NCBI GenBank assembly: GCA_935421135.1
Contig: OW285190.1
Location: forward strand, 7,822,501 to 7,886,500
DNA length: 64,000 nt
From: Bugulina stolonifera
Taxonomy: Eukaryota; Bryozoa; Gymnolaemata; Cheilostomatida; Bugulidae
Reading direction: 5' to 3'
Position numbers and translations under genes: made by a program. Position 1 is the stretch's first letter; each line of letters begins with the position of its first letter. Below are positions 35,201-47,205 of the stretch, piece by piece. The notes below the pieces were generated by a model. That model did not search any database and had not been told where the DNA came from. It saw only the letters and a program-made list of their open reading frames with translations.

Positions 35201-36196
35201 GAAGCCTAGAGTGTCGATACACTGCTTAGATGTGATGAATAACTCGGCGCACAACATTTTGGTACATAAACATTTTTAATTGACCTGAAAGCATAGCTAA
35301 TGAACTGTCAATTTATTATTAAAATTATTTTTAGGTGAATGTCAATGTGGTAATTGGACAGAATGGTCTGCCTGTAACAGCACTTGCCAGAGATCTAGAA
35401 GCAGAATGTGTGAAGGTGCCTTTGATCTCCAGTGCCCAGATGAAGTGGAGACAGAGATGTGTGCAGCTGGTGAAGGGGAATGTGAAGAATGTAGCTGTAC
35501 ATACACTGAGTGGTCAGAATGCAGCCATCATCATGGAGGCAGCGAAAGCAGCGGAGGCAGCGGAGGCAGTGGAAGCAGTGAAGGCAGCGGAAGCAGCGAA
35601 GGCAGCGGAAGCAGCGAGGGCAGCGGAGGCAGAAGAGGCAAAAAAGGCAGAGGGCATCGTGGAGGTAGGTGCCGGAGAAAGTACAGAACACGCACACTAA
35701 CATGCACTGCAGTTATTGAAGGAGCAACTTGTCCTGCAGATGTGGTAGAAAAAGAGCGTTGCACTAAAGAGGTAAGTGTACATGTATATTTTATGTAAAA
35801 TACTCAGAAGTTTTGGCATTTCGCAGTTGACATGACTTTCACATGTATTTTATAGCTGCATCGGTGGGCCACAATATTGTTGTATGGATATTGCATGTGT
35901 ACATGTAAATCGTTTTCCTGGAACACTTTTGATTTTCGGCTGCTGGGTGACTGTTGGGACATTGTCATTGTAAAATATAGCTATGCCATTCATGGTGAAA
36001 TGTCTTCTCTACCCCAAATAAAAACAATCCTCCAGTGGATATTTTAAAGGCTATTAAGTCACTTGTCACTCAAGCTAATTGCTATTATAGTTGATATCAG
36101 TGAGTACTGTTACTGCATATACTTAAAAGGTGCATACATGTATTACATAACACTTTTCAGGGACGACGCGGTTGCCGGGGAAGTGGAAGGCAGTAA
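32280..36196 (+). CDS. Gene C: secreted two-TSP1 protein, recent paralog of gene B
   Basis: Seven exons give 321 aa: 32280-32307, 32971-33009, 34133-34315, 34692-34796, 35015-35152, 35335-35771, 36161-36196. Exons 3, 4 and 5 are nearly identical to gene B. The signal peptide is split MTLLCQLAR / AVVFLNILTLQVFG. Exon 6 holds one canonical TSP1 and one whose middle is expanded to a Gly/Ser/Glu repeat (GSSEGSGSSEGS) followed by RRGKKGRGH and CRRKYRTRTLTC. The last exon encodes GRRGCRGSGRQ, so the cationic tail is weaker than in B (GRRGCRRWFW). The strongest B/C divergence is in the linker and tail. Likely secreted; role unknown. Confidence 0.87.
32712..32805. repeat. Two-copy 44-bp tandem repeat in intron 1 of gene C
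   Basis: GAGTATAGGCATACACAATA occurs at 32726 and 32770 within a 44-bp direct duplication. It is absent from the corresponding intron of gene B. Confidence 0.85.
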
Positions 36197-36668
36197 CAGA
36201 GACGAAGAAATGCATAGACAAGACCAAACTGTAACTTGTTCAGAAAATCTCCCATCTAGGATGAAATGTGGGAAATATCTTAAAATAGTGAAGGTCTGTA
36301 TCTCCAATGTATTTATCAAGGTCACACCAGAACTCTCTAAGAACCCTCTAACTCCACAAGATGTCCCAGTTACTAAGCTATACTTTTAATCATTCAATGG
36401 AATGCCTAATGTCTTGTCTAATTGTTTATCTTGCCCATGTACTGCATTTTTGCAAAACAACTTTTCTCTGTGATTACAATTTTTTGTCATACAACATTAT
36501 CTTGCAATAAATAGCATTTCTAACAGCAAATAAACACATGACAGTCAGTGTTATTTTCCAAACATTGCACATAAGAATTTCTTATAATTATTCACAATGC
36601 ATATTTTTTGCTAAATTTTTAACACCAAATAGCATAAAAGTTACAAATCATGTAGAATATTGCTGTCT

Positions 36669-36725
36669 TTAAATCTGTGCCAAATCTGTGCCAAATCTGT
36701 GCCAAATCTGTGCCAAATCTGTGCT
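36669..36725. repeat. 11-bp repeat expansion downstream of gene C
   Basis: Five tandem copies of CCAAATCTGTG. The paralogous site downstream of gene B (28378-28402) has only about two degenerate copies, so the expansion occurred after duplication. Confidence 0.85.
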
Positions 36726-36912
36726 GCCGGGCATTACCAAAGAAAGACTGAGTAACCAAGTAGCCTGTGTTACATGTTACACGTTACATGTATATTTTCT
36801 TGCGCCTATTAAGAGGTAGCAAGCAACAATAATTTATACTTTGTGGTACATGACATCACACACTGTTCAAAACTGCTTAATAGTAAACAATGGTGCTTTC
36901 AATGCAAGATAT

Positions 36913-37614
36913 TGTAATGGTTTTTTGGGTTTGGTACGGTCGTCAAGACGACTCCCGAGTCCAAAATGAAGTGCCTATGAGTGGTGCTAGGCCTTCTCAT
37001 TACATGAAAGATTAACAGGTACTAGTAGTCAAATAACTACCAAAGACGACCTATATGATCCCGAGTCAATGCTTGTATGCTATGCTGAGAAAAAAAGTGA
37101 TCCAACCTAGTAGGAAGTTCGGGTTGCAAGGTCGAGGACCTTAACAACTAGAATGACCTAGCTACGAAGTGAAAGTCTCTGTATATAAGTATAGATGTCT
37201 TTATTGAGATCCAAGCATGAACTGAGACGACAAATAGAAAAACAATGCCCTTTATATAGTAATAGCACTTCCGGAGGAAGTTCCGGTAAAAAGGCCGAAG
37301 TAGTGTCGTAAAAAGACGACGTAGTATCGTCCGGAAGTTGCGCAACAATATGGCGGCCGGAAGTTCGATAGCCGACCCAAAATAGGTCGGGTTTGACAAA
37401 AGATGCTTAAAATCATCCAGATCATATGCAAAATCAACATCAAGTATTTCTGAGAGGTCGGGCCTCTTTACATGGGTATAAAAAGGGTATAATTGCTCAG
37501 TAATGCATATAAGAAGTGCACAGGTAACATTCTACTACATCGACAATGGGTCCAAGAAGGTATAAATATATAATTTAATTTCATGTAGTTGAGAGGCTGC
37601 GTGTGACCATTACA
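36913..37614 (-). mobile_element. Solo LTR (702 bp), family copy 2
   Basis: Plus-strand ends are TGTAATGG and CCATTACA. The TATA box (about 37251-37258) and the poly(A) signal (TTTATT at 37199-37204) are on the minus strand. The right part matches LTR copies 1 and 3, but roughly the first 150 bp of its own 5' end is different, suggesting a subfamily. The flank of gene B (about 28568-28590) has the same context, GCAAAATATATGCGCATCTTC, with no insert. This dates the insertion to after the B/C duplication. Flanks ATAT and ATGA fit a decayed 4-bp duplication. Confidence 0.85.
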
Positions 37615-39800
37615 ATGATACATCTTCAAAACTGCCTTATGGTTACATGATTAGCACAGAGAAGCTGCCTAGTAGGTAGACAAATTAAAAGCATTATAAT
37701 TGCAAGCACATGTTATACTAAATATATATCTTGTCGTAAAGCTTGGCTCAAGGCTAAAGAGACTGCCCCACTGTTACACCACTAACTAGTTGACTTTCAG
37801 CAGTGTTCTTATGTGATTGGTCTACAACCTAACAGTGAAGGTGTGTGTCTACAACATACATGTAGTTGTTACTAATGCATCCTAAATCTAACAAACCTAG
37901 TAACTTTGCTTTTGGACTGTCTAGCGACCTTGACCTGTTATGAATAATCAAGGTTCCTCAGTCTTCAATGTTTAGATTCAAAACGAATTGTGTCATTTGG
38001 TGGAACAAGGCTATTTGTCCTAATGTACCCTGAGTCTGATATACAAATAAACAATTATACTGAAGTAAAGAAAAGATAACTCCAAAAGTAAGAATGTTGA
38101 CAAAAACTGGGGATAGGGTCGCCCCTGAAGCTAACTAATATATACGTGTAAACAATCTGTTTGGCTATTCAGCTTACATTTTGTTTTAAGATCTAGAATA
38201 CTGATTTTGACAGTTAAAATTGGTAATCATGAATTATTGTATTATTGCATTGCAATAATTCCCTGATCATCAATCAGTTGGGATAATTAGAAGCAAGAAC
38301 TGACGGAATATCCACTCCAATGTTATAAAATCTGGACATGCTGTTTATTCTTGCAAATAATAATATTGCATCAAGCAAAGAGTTTGAGATTTTCAATACA
38401 TCTCAGTGTCCTTGCTCAATAGTTATAAATTTGCTACCAATGATGGTTATTATCAACTTTTAATTTTAATTTAGCACATTCACACCTCAGGATTGGTGAT
38501 ACAGAAAATATGTCGGCGTTAGAAATGCTGGCAGTTCTGTACACCCTAAGGTTTTACTGGTATGTTTTGAGAGGTTGTGGAGTTATCCCATCATACTTAC
38601 AGTACAACATTCAGCTTGTAGTCTCTGTGCGCTTGGTTGGTAATGAGCTGTTTGTTGCCTGTATAGAAATCTCTTCAAAGATAGCCTGACAGAAAATTTC
38701 ATATTCACCTCTGCCAAAGGTAATCGGTCCATGAGCTACAGATAATTGAACTCAGTGTGTTTTATCCATGAGATGTTGTATCTTTTATCTATGACACTGT
38801 AGAATTTATCGGTAAAAACTCTAAACGTCAAAGATCCCCAGATGAGTGCAGCCTGCAACCTCAAGCGCCACTCGTATACCTCTTGAAGTTGTGTTCTCTT
38901 TATTAATTATTGGCAGCTCTTTGTATTTACTATAGATTCCTGCATTTTTACTGGATTTGACTTCTGAGGCATACTCAATTTTCAGGTAATATATGAATAT
39001 GTATTTGATGCAGCATGTAAGCCTGTATTAACTGTGTATTTAATTGCCATCTATCATACAGCGTGACAGCATAGCAAGTGTATGCTAGATATCTATGTGT
39101 TGTCTTCCCATGTTTTCCATTATGTTGGCTCAAATCCAATCTGTCCGGGGTTTTCCATCTCTTGCTTCTTCTGCTCCATGGCAGTCATGGGAAAGGAGAC
39201 CCTTTATGCCACTCTCTCTGAATCTTTCCAAGATGGTAGAGCGATCTCTGTGTGTTAGTTGCCGTTCACAACGAATGGATCAAGCCACAGAGTTTCTATA
39301 TTATGTGTTTTTTTGCTTAAAAGACAGCTCCCTTTATATGCGTTGCCAAGGGCACGCAAATTTGCAAAGCAATCAATGAGTCGATCTTCTCTGGGTGATT
39401 CAGTCTCATGGAGAATATCTTAGTAAAAATTGATTATACTACAGCGCTGGTGTGCTTTTCGTTGAGAGTTTTTAATTGCATTCAGTGAAACAACAACAAG
39501 CTCGTGGTAGAAGTCCATCAGAGAGACCAATTATCAACCTAGTCATTCCATGGTCTGAGCTGAGCTTAAACAGCACTGACCTTGAACCATGGAAACCCAA
39601 TGATTTCACCGAGCAAGAGACACAGATTCAAGTTGATTGCCCAACCACGCTGCGTTTGACTGCCATATGAATATGACATATAGTGGTTGCATGAATTATG
39701 GCAGATATTATCATTCACTGAAGTTCAGCCGTCCCAGTGTAGCAGCATTGTTCTCTTTATACAATGAAAGTGAACTCTGGTTGGAATTACCAGGAACCAG
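37615..39800. other. Spacer downstream of gene C, part of the duplicated unit
   Basis: Aligns with 28585-32210 downstream of gene B over most of its length, minus the solo LTR at 30045 and a middle insertion. Contains the decayed minus-strand ORF (38636-38996). No intact gene is seen. Confidence 0.6.
38636..38996 (-). pseudogene. Decayed copy of the 138-codon minus-strand ORF
   Basis: Closely similar to 29603-30019, but with a deletion of about 34 bp near 38703-38710 and a smaller out-of-frame deletion near 38822-38832. The frame is therefore broken at two points. This shows the ORF belongs to the duplicated unit and is not maintained here. Confidence 0.7.
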
Positions 39801-39866
39801 TATATGAATGGATAGCCACTCTTACATACTCATTCTACACACCATTCTATAACCAACAGCTTCAAA
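39801..39866 (+). promoter_or_regulatory. Mutated promoter of TSP1 pseudogene D
   Basis: TATATGAA at 39801-39808 replaces the TATATAAA of B and C at exactly the same 59-nt distance from the ATG. The downstream CACACCATT and CAACAGCTTCAA blocks are still recognisable. Confidence 0.6.
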
Positions 39867-41250
39867 ATGACGTTACTCCGTCGGCTAGCTCTAGGTTAGT
39901 GAGTAATTTGTACTTCCATTTATAGTCTGTACTCTCCTGCTGCATTGTTAGTCTAGCTATAGTAATTAGTTTGCATAAAGGAATAATTTTCCCACTTAAG
40001 CTGCCATGAAACGCAGGTATACTCTTCAATAAACATTTATTGCGTACATGTGTGATCTAAAACAGAATCATATTTCTTTCTAGTTATAGCTGTGGTATTC
40101 GTGAACATTCTCAATCAGCAAGTGTTTGGTAAGTTAATGCTTCATATTGTAGAGGATTTTTGCACATTTAACAATTTTCACAGTCAACTGGTGCCCAGTG
40201 GTATCCAGTTTTAGCTTAAGACTATCATTATTGTGTTAGTAACCACTGTGCCAGTCTTTAGCCATAAGTAACAATATTTCCATTAATAATGGCCAATTTT
40301 ACGTCGACTGAATCTAGCAGTGAATCTTTTGCCAAGCTACTGTCACTTTGTCAGATGCTGTTGGCTACCTCATTGGTTCACCTTATCTAGTGACCTATTC
40401 TTATTGGCTAATTTTCTTGGTAGATGATACTTAGTAATCTATTTTGCGCACAAATCAAACCATATTTTTGCATGTATTACCGTGAAAAAAGTATCTTTAT
40501 CTTATCATATAACACTCAGACATATTTTAGCAATTTACAGTGCAGTACAATATTCACTTTGATAAATTTTAGTACAACAATAGCTTTGTCTGTCTAAAAC
40601 ACAATATACAATGTATATGTGTATATATATGTATATGAGATTAAAACTCCTAACATGTTGTGTATAAATATATTGACTACCTGCACTACAAGTATATGAA
40701 ACTCTTCTCCTAATTAAACATATAAGAACGAGATGAAATTTTCACCATGAATGCAAAAGCAACCAAATACCCGTCATTCATTTCATCATAAAAATTGCTA
40801 ATTATTGTCCAAAATACTTTTTTAGGATCTCCAAAGTGAAGCTAGCCATTTATTAATTTCAGTGACATGACTAATTGCCCATATGTCAATATCCGCGGCT
40901 AAAACTTACCATATCATAGATAAAGCCTACATTTACATAATTACGGTAGTGATGCTGATAATACGCATCAAAGTAGAAAGCTAACAGAAGGAATTTTTCT
41001 TTTCATGGATTTTTATAAGGCTAATAAGTTACTTGGAGCTTAAGCTAGTTAGTACAGTTGACATCGCTGAGTACTGCATGTACTTAAAAGGTGCATACAC
41101 GAATTACATTAGATGTTTCAGGGACTACATAGTTGCGATAAAGGACGAAGATATTGACAGAGACGAAGATATTGATAGAGACGAGAGAATACTTGGAAAA
41201 GACAAAACTGCAACTTGTTCAAAAAATCTCCCATCTGGGATGAAATAAGT
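39867..41250 (+). pseudogene. Gene D: gutted TSP1-family copy
   Basis: Exon 1 (39867-39894, MTLLRRLAL) and exon 2 (40090-40128, AVVFVNILNQQVF) with their splice donors are intact and match gene C. Exons 3 to 6, carrying the six-Cys module and the TSP1 repeats, are missing. Sequence similarity to unit C stops near 40330 and resumes at 40640, where it matches the last intron of gene B (about 27420). The final exon region (after TTTCAG, from about 41121) has lost the GRRGC coding sense and contains a small tandem duplication (GACGAAGATATTGA). No functional product of the family type is possible. Confidence 0.85.
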
Positions 41251-41519
41251 GAACCATCTTGAAATAGTGAAGGTCTTTATCCTCAATGTATTTATCAAGG
41301 TCACACCAGAACTCTCTAATAACCCTCTATACTTTTAATCATTCAATAGAATGTCTAATGTCTTGTCTAATTGTTAATGCTATACTTGTACATGTACTGC
41401 ATTTGTGTAAAACAACTTCTCTCTGTGATTACAATTTTTTGTCATACAACATTATCTTGCAATAAACAGCATTTCAAACAGTAAATAAACATGTGCCAGT
41501 CAGTGTTATTTTCTAAACA

Positions 41520-41763
41520 ATACTTACTGGCTTTACCTCTTAATATTAATCCCAGGTAAGAAAGCAATAATCTAAAGAGATCCGCATTTTGTCTGGTCTT
41601 GAGATGGGGAAGGTACTTGACCAATGGCAAAGTTACTGATGTAGCACAGGGGTATTATAAGGCTGGATGCCCTTCTTAACACTACCAATGACCTTTACGG
41701 GAATGAACCTGGGACTCCCACATGAAATCCCAGAGCCCTAAACACTAGGCCATGGCTGCTCCC
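41520..41763 (-). mobile_element. tRNA-derived SINE, second copy
   Basis: On the minus strand the head starts near 41762 (GGAGCAGCCATGGCCTAGTG), has a B-box-like CAGGTTCATTCCC, and is followed by GTTAAGAAGGGCATCCAGCC, the same junction as in the SINE at 26915-27258. The segment is absent from the equivalent flank of genes B and C, so it is an insertion in unit D. The 3' limit is uncertain. Confidence 0.65.
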
Positions 41764-42128
41764 ACAGACAATACTATAATGAATGAGCCCGGTCTGTTTG
41801 TGCCCAACGGTTGTCGCTTTAGCAGTGCTATATTATATCCATTTCTTCAACGGGATAGTAGTAGTCGTCCGGAGCCCACCGGAAGTAGCTGAACGACCTC
41901 TTTGTTTTTCTATAAGACCACCATAATGCACATAACAATTTTCTATATGCATATTTTTTCATATGAATTTTTCTACCCTAAATAGCTCAAAAATTACAAT
42001 AACGATGTAGGCCTACACATGTAGAATATTACAAAATCTGTGCTGCCTGGCATTACCAAAGAAAAACCCAGTGACCAAGTAGCCTATGTTACATGTTGTA
42101 TTTTCTTTCATCTATTTAGATTTAGCTA

Positions 42129-42990
42129 CCCGTATACCTCTTGAAGTTGTGTCCTCCTTATTATATATTGGCAGCTCATTGTAGTATTATTAATAGATTC
42201 CTGCATTTGCACTAGATTGACTTCAAAGAGCAGTAATTTCTAGGTATTCTAAGAACATTCCATCATGTAGTATGTAAGCCTATCTGTTGTTATGACTTAA
42301 TCATTAACTACATACAGCATGACAGCATGGCAGAGGTGTGGTAAACACTGTTGTCTGCCATTACGTCAGCTCAAATTCAATATTATAGTGCATGTACAAT
42401 ATATAAAGAGCTATAGTGTAAATGTAAATGCTCTTGTCTGTTTAAAGACAACATAATATAACATAGTAATTCATCAATCATCAACTAGATATAACAACTA
42501 CATGTAGAAGTAAAGTTCTACAGAAAATATATCCTAAAGTTATGCAGCTTGAACATGTTGTTGATTCTCGAAGATAAAATAGTTTGGAACTTTGAACCCG
42601 GTCCCAGTTCACTGCACAATAAATTTAATTTGCACATCAACTAGCGATGATTATTATTTGCAATTTGTACAAGTCATGTGGCTATATTTAACACATTCCA
42701 ACATTGATAACAATGATACAAGAAATAGGTATTATCTGGAAATGTCCATAGTTCTGCATATTCTTAGGTTTTGCAGTGCCACCTTCTACATGTAGCTGTA
42801 CAACCACTTTTAGTCTCAGTGCGGTTGTTTAAGAATGTGATCTGGTCGTTTTGATGGGAAGCATGTTTCACATCCACTCCAGTTTTCAGCTTTTAATCCA
42901 AACTCTTCTCTGCCACAGTTTATCTGTGCATGAGCCACAGATATTCCAACTCGGCATGTTTTATCCGATTTTTATGATGGTGAAACTGTA
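42129..42990 (-). pseudogene. Fragments of the minus-strand ORF and of a further unit
   Basis: 42129-42284 matches the N-terminal half of the 29603-30019 ORF. Then 42440-42800 matches the flank at 29190-29530, and 42830-42985 matches its C-terminal half. The halves are in swapped order compared with unit B. This is best explained by a further tandem unit, largely deleted, following unit D. All frames are broken. Confidence 0.5.
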
Positions 42991-45916
42991 GAATTCCTCA
43001 TTTACTCACAATAAATACGGTATTAATAAGGCCTTAGTCTTGATTAAATGGGCTACAACATGGGTAAAATTTTTTTATCTGTTGCCTAAAAGTTTCATGA
43101 CGAATAGCACTTTGTTGGTTCAATCCATTAAAGATAATAAAATGATTTAAGGGAGTTATGAATTCTGACATAAATTTTATTTGAAGTTTGCGGGAGATTC
43201 AGTTGATTGGACAGCTTCCTTTTTTTGGTTTTGATTTGCATCCACTAGACTTTGTAAACTCTGGGTCCTAAAAAATGTCTAAATTGACGTCAATTAATGG
43301 CAAAAACTGGTGCTGAACTTAACAACCTAGAGGTATCCTGCTACTTAACTCAAAGACGACGTCTTAAGCACCCAAACTACCAATTAAAGTTATTTATGAT
43401 CATTTATCTTTTAAAATAGGAGGAAATATGACATGATTCATAAACCTGCAATAACTTTAGCTAGCAGCTTGATCCTAGCCAACCAGCTGTAACTCTGTAA
43501 ATTAAGCCTCAGAGTATAATGTGGTTTATCACTAAGTGGGAGTTTTGACTCAACTTTAAATTAACGTCTAAATTATTATTTATGAAGTTTTAGAGATGTC
43601 AGTGATCAAATTAGGATCTTGAGATTAATTTTATCATCATCTCCACCATAAGGAAACGAATGATGCATTCTTTCTAGCCCTCCAGTATAGATTATACTTT
43701 GAAATATTTCAAAAATTTTAGCCAGAGTAGAAGGAGAGTATGCTATTTATATTTATCGCTTTCTTGAAGGAAGAAAAGGAGAATAGGAAATTGGAGTAAT
43801 ATAGAATCTGAAAGTTGAAAGACTTTCAACAAAATTTACCCCCATTTCATCACCTAATTAGCTACTGCATCACATTTTATAATTTATAGTTTTTTAACGT
43901 TTTCAACATATGGCTTAGATGCTTACAGCTATTTATTGTAGTACTGGTATGCTGTCACCATCTAGGATAATACAGAATGTTTACTGCATTCCGTGCAAGG
44001 TTGTTTGAAAACGGCTACACAACACAAATGCCATCCTTAACTTAATTCCAGGTGATAATTACGGACTATTCATTAACTTGGTAAACCTTGCCAGTAGGGC
44101 CTAGTAGGTATTTAGCCAATTTATTATAGGAAGAAATATATCAGAAATATTGCTTTTTTGTGGGGCCACAGATTGAAGACGCGTGGCAACTCCAAATTAA
44201 ACTATAATTGAGTCGCAACACCTTCAACAATATTGATGACACCTGACAGCTAGGGGCTTACAGAAAAAAATGATCACTTCCGCTCAGTTTTCACATTTAT
44301 AAAATGCCAGAAGTTCTTGATTACCTTATGGAAGAATTTAGATTTTGTTCTCAAAAGCCCACACAGCTACTATGTCAGATTGTGTCATTGTAGATGTAGC
44401 TTTGATTATGCATATTGACTAATGAAATACTACACTGTATTAAATTATTACTTCCACATTTATCGAATGCCACAGGAATAAGAAGTACTCAAGTAAAGAA
44501 ATGACAGGTACCCCTGTGCTGTTCACTTGCCTGGTGTCTGGGACAGATAAGCTCATCAAAATAACTGTAGCAGGTTCAATTACTTTATCTAATTTACATG
44601 GATTAATCAAAACATGATCCTAGGATAATAATGATGTAGGCTATGTTTATTATAACTCTTAAGTGCTGAAGGAAATAGTTTGCACCTCACAACAAGAGCT
44701 TTGTAATAACATGGTAAAGGGTTTGACCATCTTTTTATACATGATATATTTTTAAGCAAGGAATTTATCTTTGAGCAGTCAGAGACTCGTTTCAAATCCA
44801 TGAAAATACCAGTCTCTGACCGTTTGTGCTTTTTTGAGCTCTTTAATTGCACATGACATCCCTAAGACCAGTTTTATGTGTCCACTGTATGCCCCACCAC
44901 ACCTCTTTGAGTTAACTAAATCTGCTCTGAACTGGCCTCCTCAGGCTCCTTTCAAAGAGATTCCAGAATTTATTGCTATTGTACTAAATTAATTAAAAGA
45001 AATTCATCAACAATCGAAATAAAATATTAATTAAAATGTTTCTTAAGGAATGTTTTGAAGCTGATCTTCAGAAAATCATGTACATGTAATCTCAGTGATA
45101 TGGTTATGCTATGACACAAGATGGAGCAGTATAATTCATAGTGATATTGGTCCAATATAAGCATCTCACTGAGATCCCAGCAGGGTACCAAGAGCTGAAT
45201 AAATCCGCTTCAACCGTTGAGGAAAACATTAGTTTATTCCACCAATCATAGGACTTACATGTACACTGTATATAAAATTTAAAAATATGTGAAACCGATC
45301 AACAGTTGAGTTGACGTGAAGCCAAGTTGTACCTGCCCAGTAGATCTGTTTATTACAGGATTAAAGTTAATTTGCTAATAAAGCAAGATTTATAATACAT
45401 TTGGCTTCATAACATGTTATTAATGCATGACTTCAGCTTAGAAACATGCCAGTGTATATTAATTTTCATCCTATGCAATGGTTAAAGTCTAAGAAAAGAG
45501 GTGGGGGGTCTCTAGGGTAGCAGACATAATTGCTCAAGGGCGCGAAAATCTTCCCAAATGGTGCGCGCAGCGCGCCAGCGGGGAGGGGCGCTTGAGCGCC
45601 TTCCTGGAAATTAGAAACTTTATCAAAATAAGACACTGAAGTGGTTCAAAATCCAAGAACTTCAGGTTAAAATATGGTCCAAGACCCTAAGGTAAAATTT
45701 GGTCTAATTAGTATTATTATTATAATAGTAATCTGCAGGGGAGTCTATCAGTCTGAGGGACCCCCTGAAATTTATGGTGGAGGAACTGCGTCCCCCCCCC
45801 CACGACCCGCCTCCACCAACTGTGACCACTGATCCTATGTGTATAGTGGTTTTGTTTGTGTCTTTTTAGTTTCTGCTCTTACAGTCAATGCCGATCCATT
45901 TATCAAACTGAAATAT
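42991..45916. other. Spacer between remnant units and gene E
   Basis: AT-rich, with no supported gene. A GC-rich patch at 45530-45610 (GGTGCGCGCAGCGCGCC and GGGGCGCTTGAGCGCC) and a poly-C tract at 45789-45800 look like a degenerate transposon fragment. I cannot classify it. Confidence 0.4.
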
Positions 45917-46711
45917 TGTAATGGTTTCTGGTTTTTCGTGCGGTCGTCCGTCGACGGCCGATCCCAAAAATGAAGTGCCTATGAGTGGTGCTAGGCCTTC
46001 TCATTACATGAAAGATCGAGCGGTCTCAGTAGTCAAAGTACTACCAGAGACGACCCATCTGGTCCCGAGTCTAGCCTGGAGACTATACTATGAAAGAGAG
46101 TGATCCGACCTAGTAGGCGGTTCGCTAAGCGAATGACCTGACAAAAGGAAGTGAAAGTCTCTGTATCAAGTATAGATGTGTCTTTATTGAAAGCCAAGCA
46201 AAGACTGAGACAACAAATGATAAAACATGGTCCTTTATATAGTATAAGAACTTCCGCCCGACGTAGTGTCGGGAAAAGACGACGTAGGGTCGTCCGGAGG
46301 TTGCACAACAATATGGCGGCCGGAAGCTCGACGCCCGACCCAAAATAGGTCGGGTTATACAAAAGTTGCTTATAATCATCCAATTCATATACAAAATGAA
46401 TATCAAGTGATTCTGAGAGGTCGGGCCTCTTTACATGGGTATAAAAGGTACCAAAAGACTCAGTAATTGCCATACATGAATGTACAATGGTATATAGTTA
46501 AGTAGAATGGATATAAACACATATATACACGTATGTAGACATCAAATGAATGGTTTAGATATGCGATATAGTTAAGTATGAGTACACGAGCAGCTAGGTA
46601 TGAGAGTACGAATGTTAGCTGAGTAGCGCTGCGACAACTACTAGGCACTTAAGGTGCTATGAAGTCTATCCGGGTAGCTGGAGTCGTATACAAATGTCCT
46701 GTACCATTACA
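45917..46711 (-). mobile_element. Solo LTR (795 bp), family copy 3
   Basis: Plus-strand ends are TGTAATGG (45917) and CCATTACA (ending 46711), flanked by ATAT on both sides (45913-45916 and 46712-46715). The TATA element (about 46234-46242) and the poly(A) signal (TTTATT, 46183-46188) are on the minus strand, about 50 bp apart. It is very similar along its length to copy 1 at 30045. A 146-codon minus-strand frame spanning promoter and poly(A) site is judged incidental. Confidence 0.88.
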
Positions 46712-46715
46712 ATAT

Positions 46716-47150
46716 AACAGTATTATTCTTGTAACAGTGCACATGACATAGCCAACATGCTCTACAACTGACATGTTTGAGCTACTATGCTCATCCAAAG
46801 TCATGCTAAAAATTGAATAAAGTTAAAAATTTATGCAAACAGGTGTTTTCTTTACAACCACTGTGCATCTACCAATATATGATTAGCATAATTACTACAT
46901 GTATGTCATGGACAACCATTAAAAGTTGGCTTTTTATTCTAAAAACAAACTATGTGAGCAAGGATGAATTGGATTGGTCTGCTATATTTACTGAGGGACA
47001 TTTATCAACCACAATATGAGGATGATCTAAATATGTAATAAATTATCCAAAGCAAGACTCCTCTCTACTAGACATTTATTTTAAATTAACTGTTAATCCT
47101 TTTAAATTATGACCTACCTTCAAAGGTTTAATCTTATTGGCTTCAGGATA
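46716..47150. other. Short spacer upstream of gene E
   Basis: AT-rich and without a supported gene. It separates the solo LTR from the gene E promoter by about 440 bp. Confidence 0.4.
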
Positions 47151-47152
47151 CA

Positions 47153-47205
47153 TATATAATAAGGGGGCCTCCCATAGCAATATCAGTTTACTTTGCTGTC
47201 TCAAG
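47153..47205 (+). promoter_or_regulatory. TATA-type promoter of TSP1 gene E
   Basis: TATATAAT at 47153-47160 lies 46 nt upstream of the ATG at 47206. The position is analogous to the TATA boxes of A, B and C, but the sequence between TATA and ATG is not shared with them. Confidence 0.6.

Noticed and set aside
39867..41250. Functional TSP1 gene D
   Set aside because: Exons encoding the Cys module and all TSP1 repeats are deleted and the last exon is decayed.
46033..46473. 146-codon minus-strand ORF
   Set aside because: Lies inside solo LTR copy 3 and runs across its TATA box and poly(A) signal; a similar frame appears in copy 1 and is shorter.
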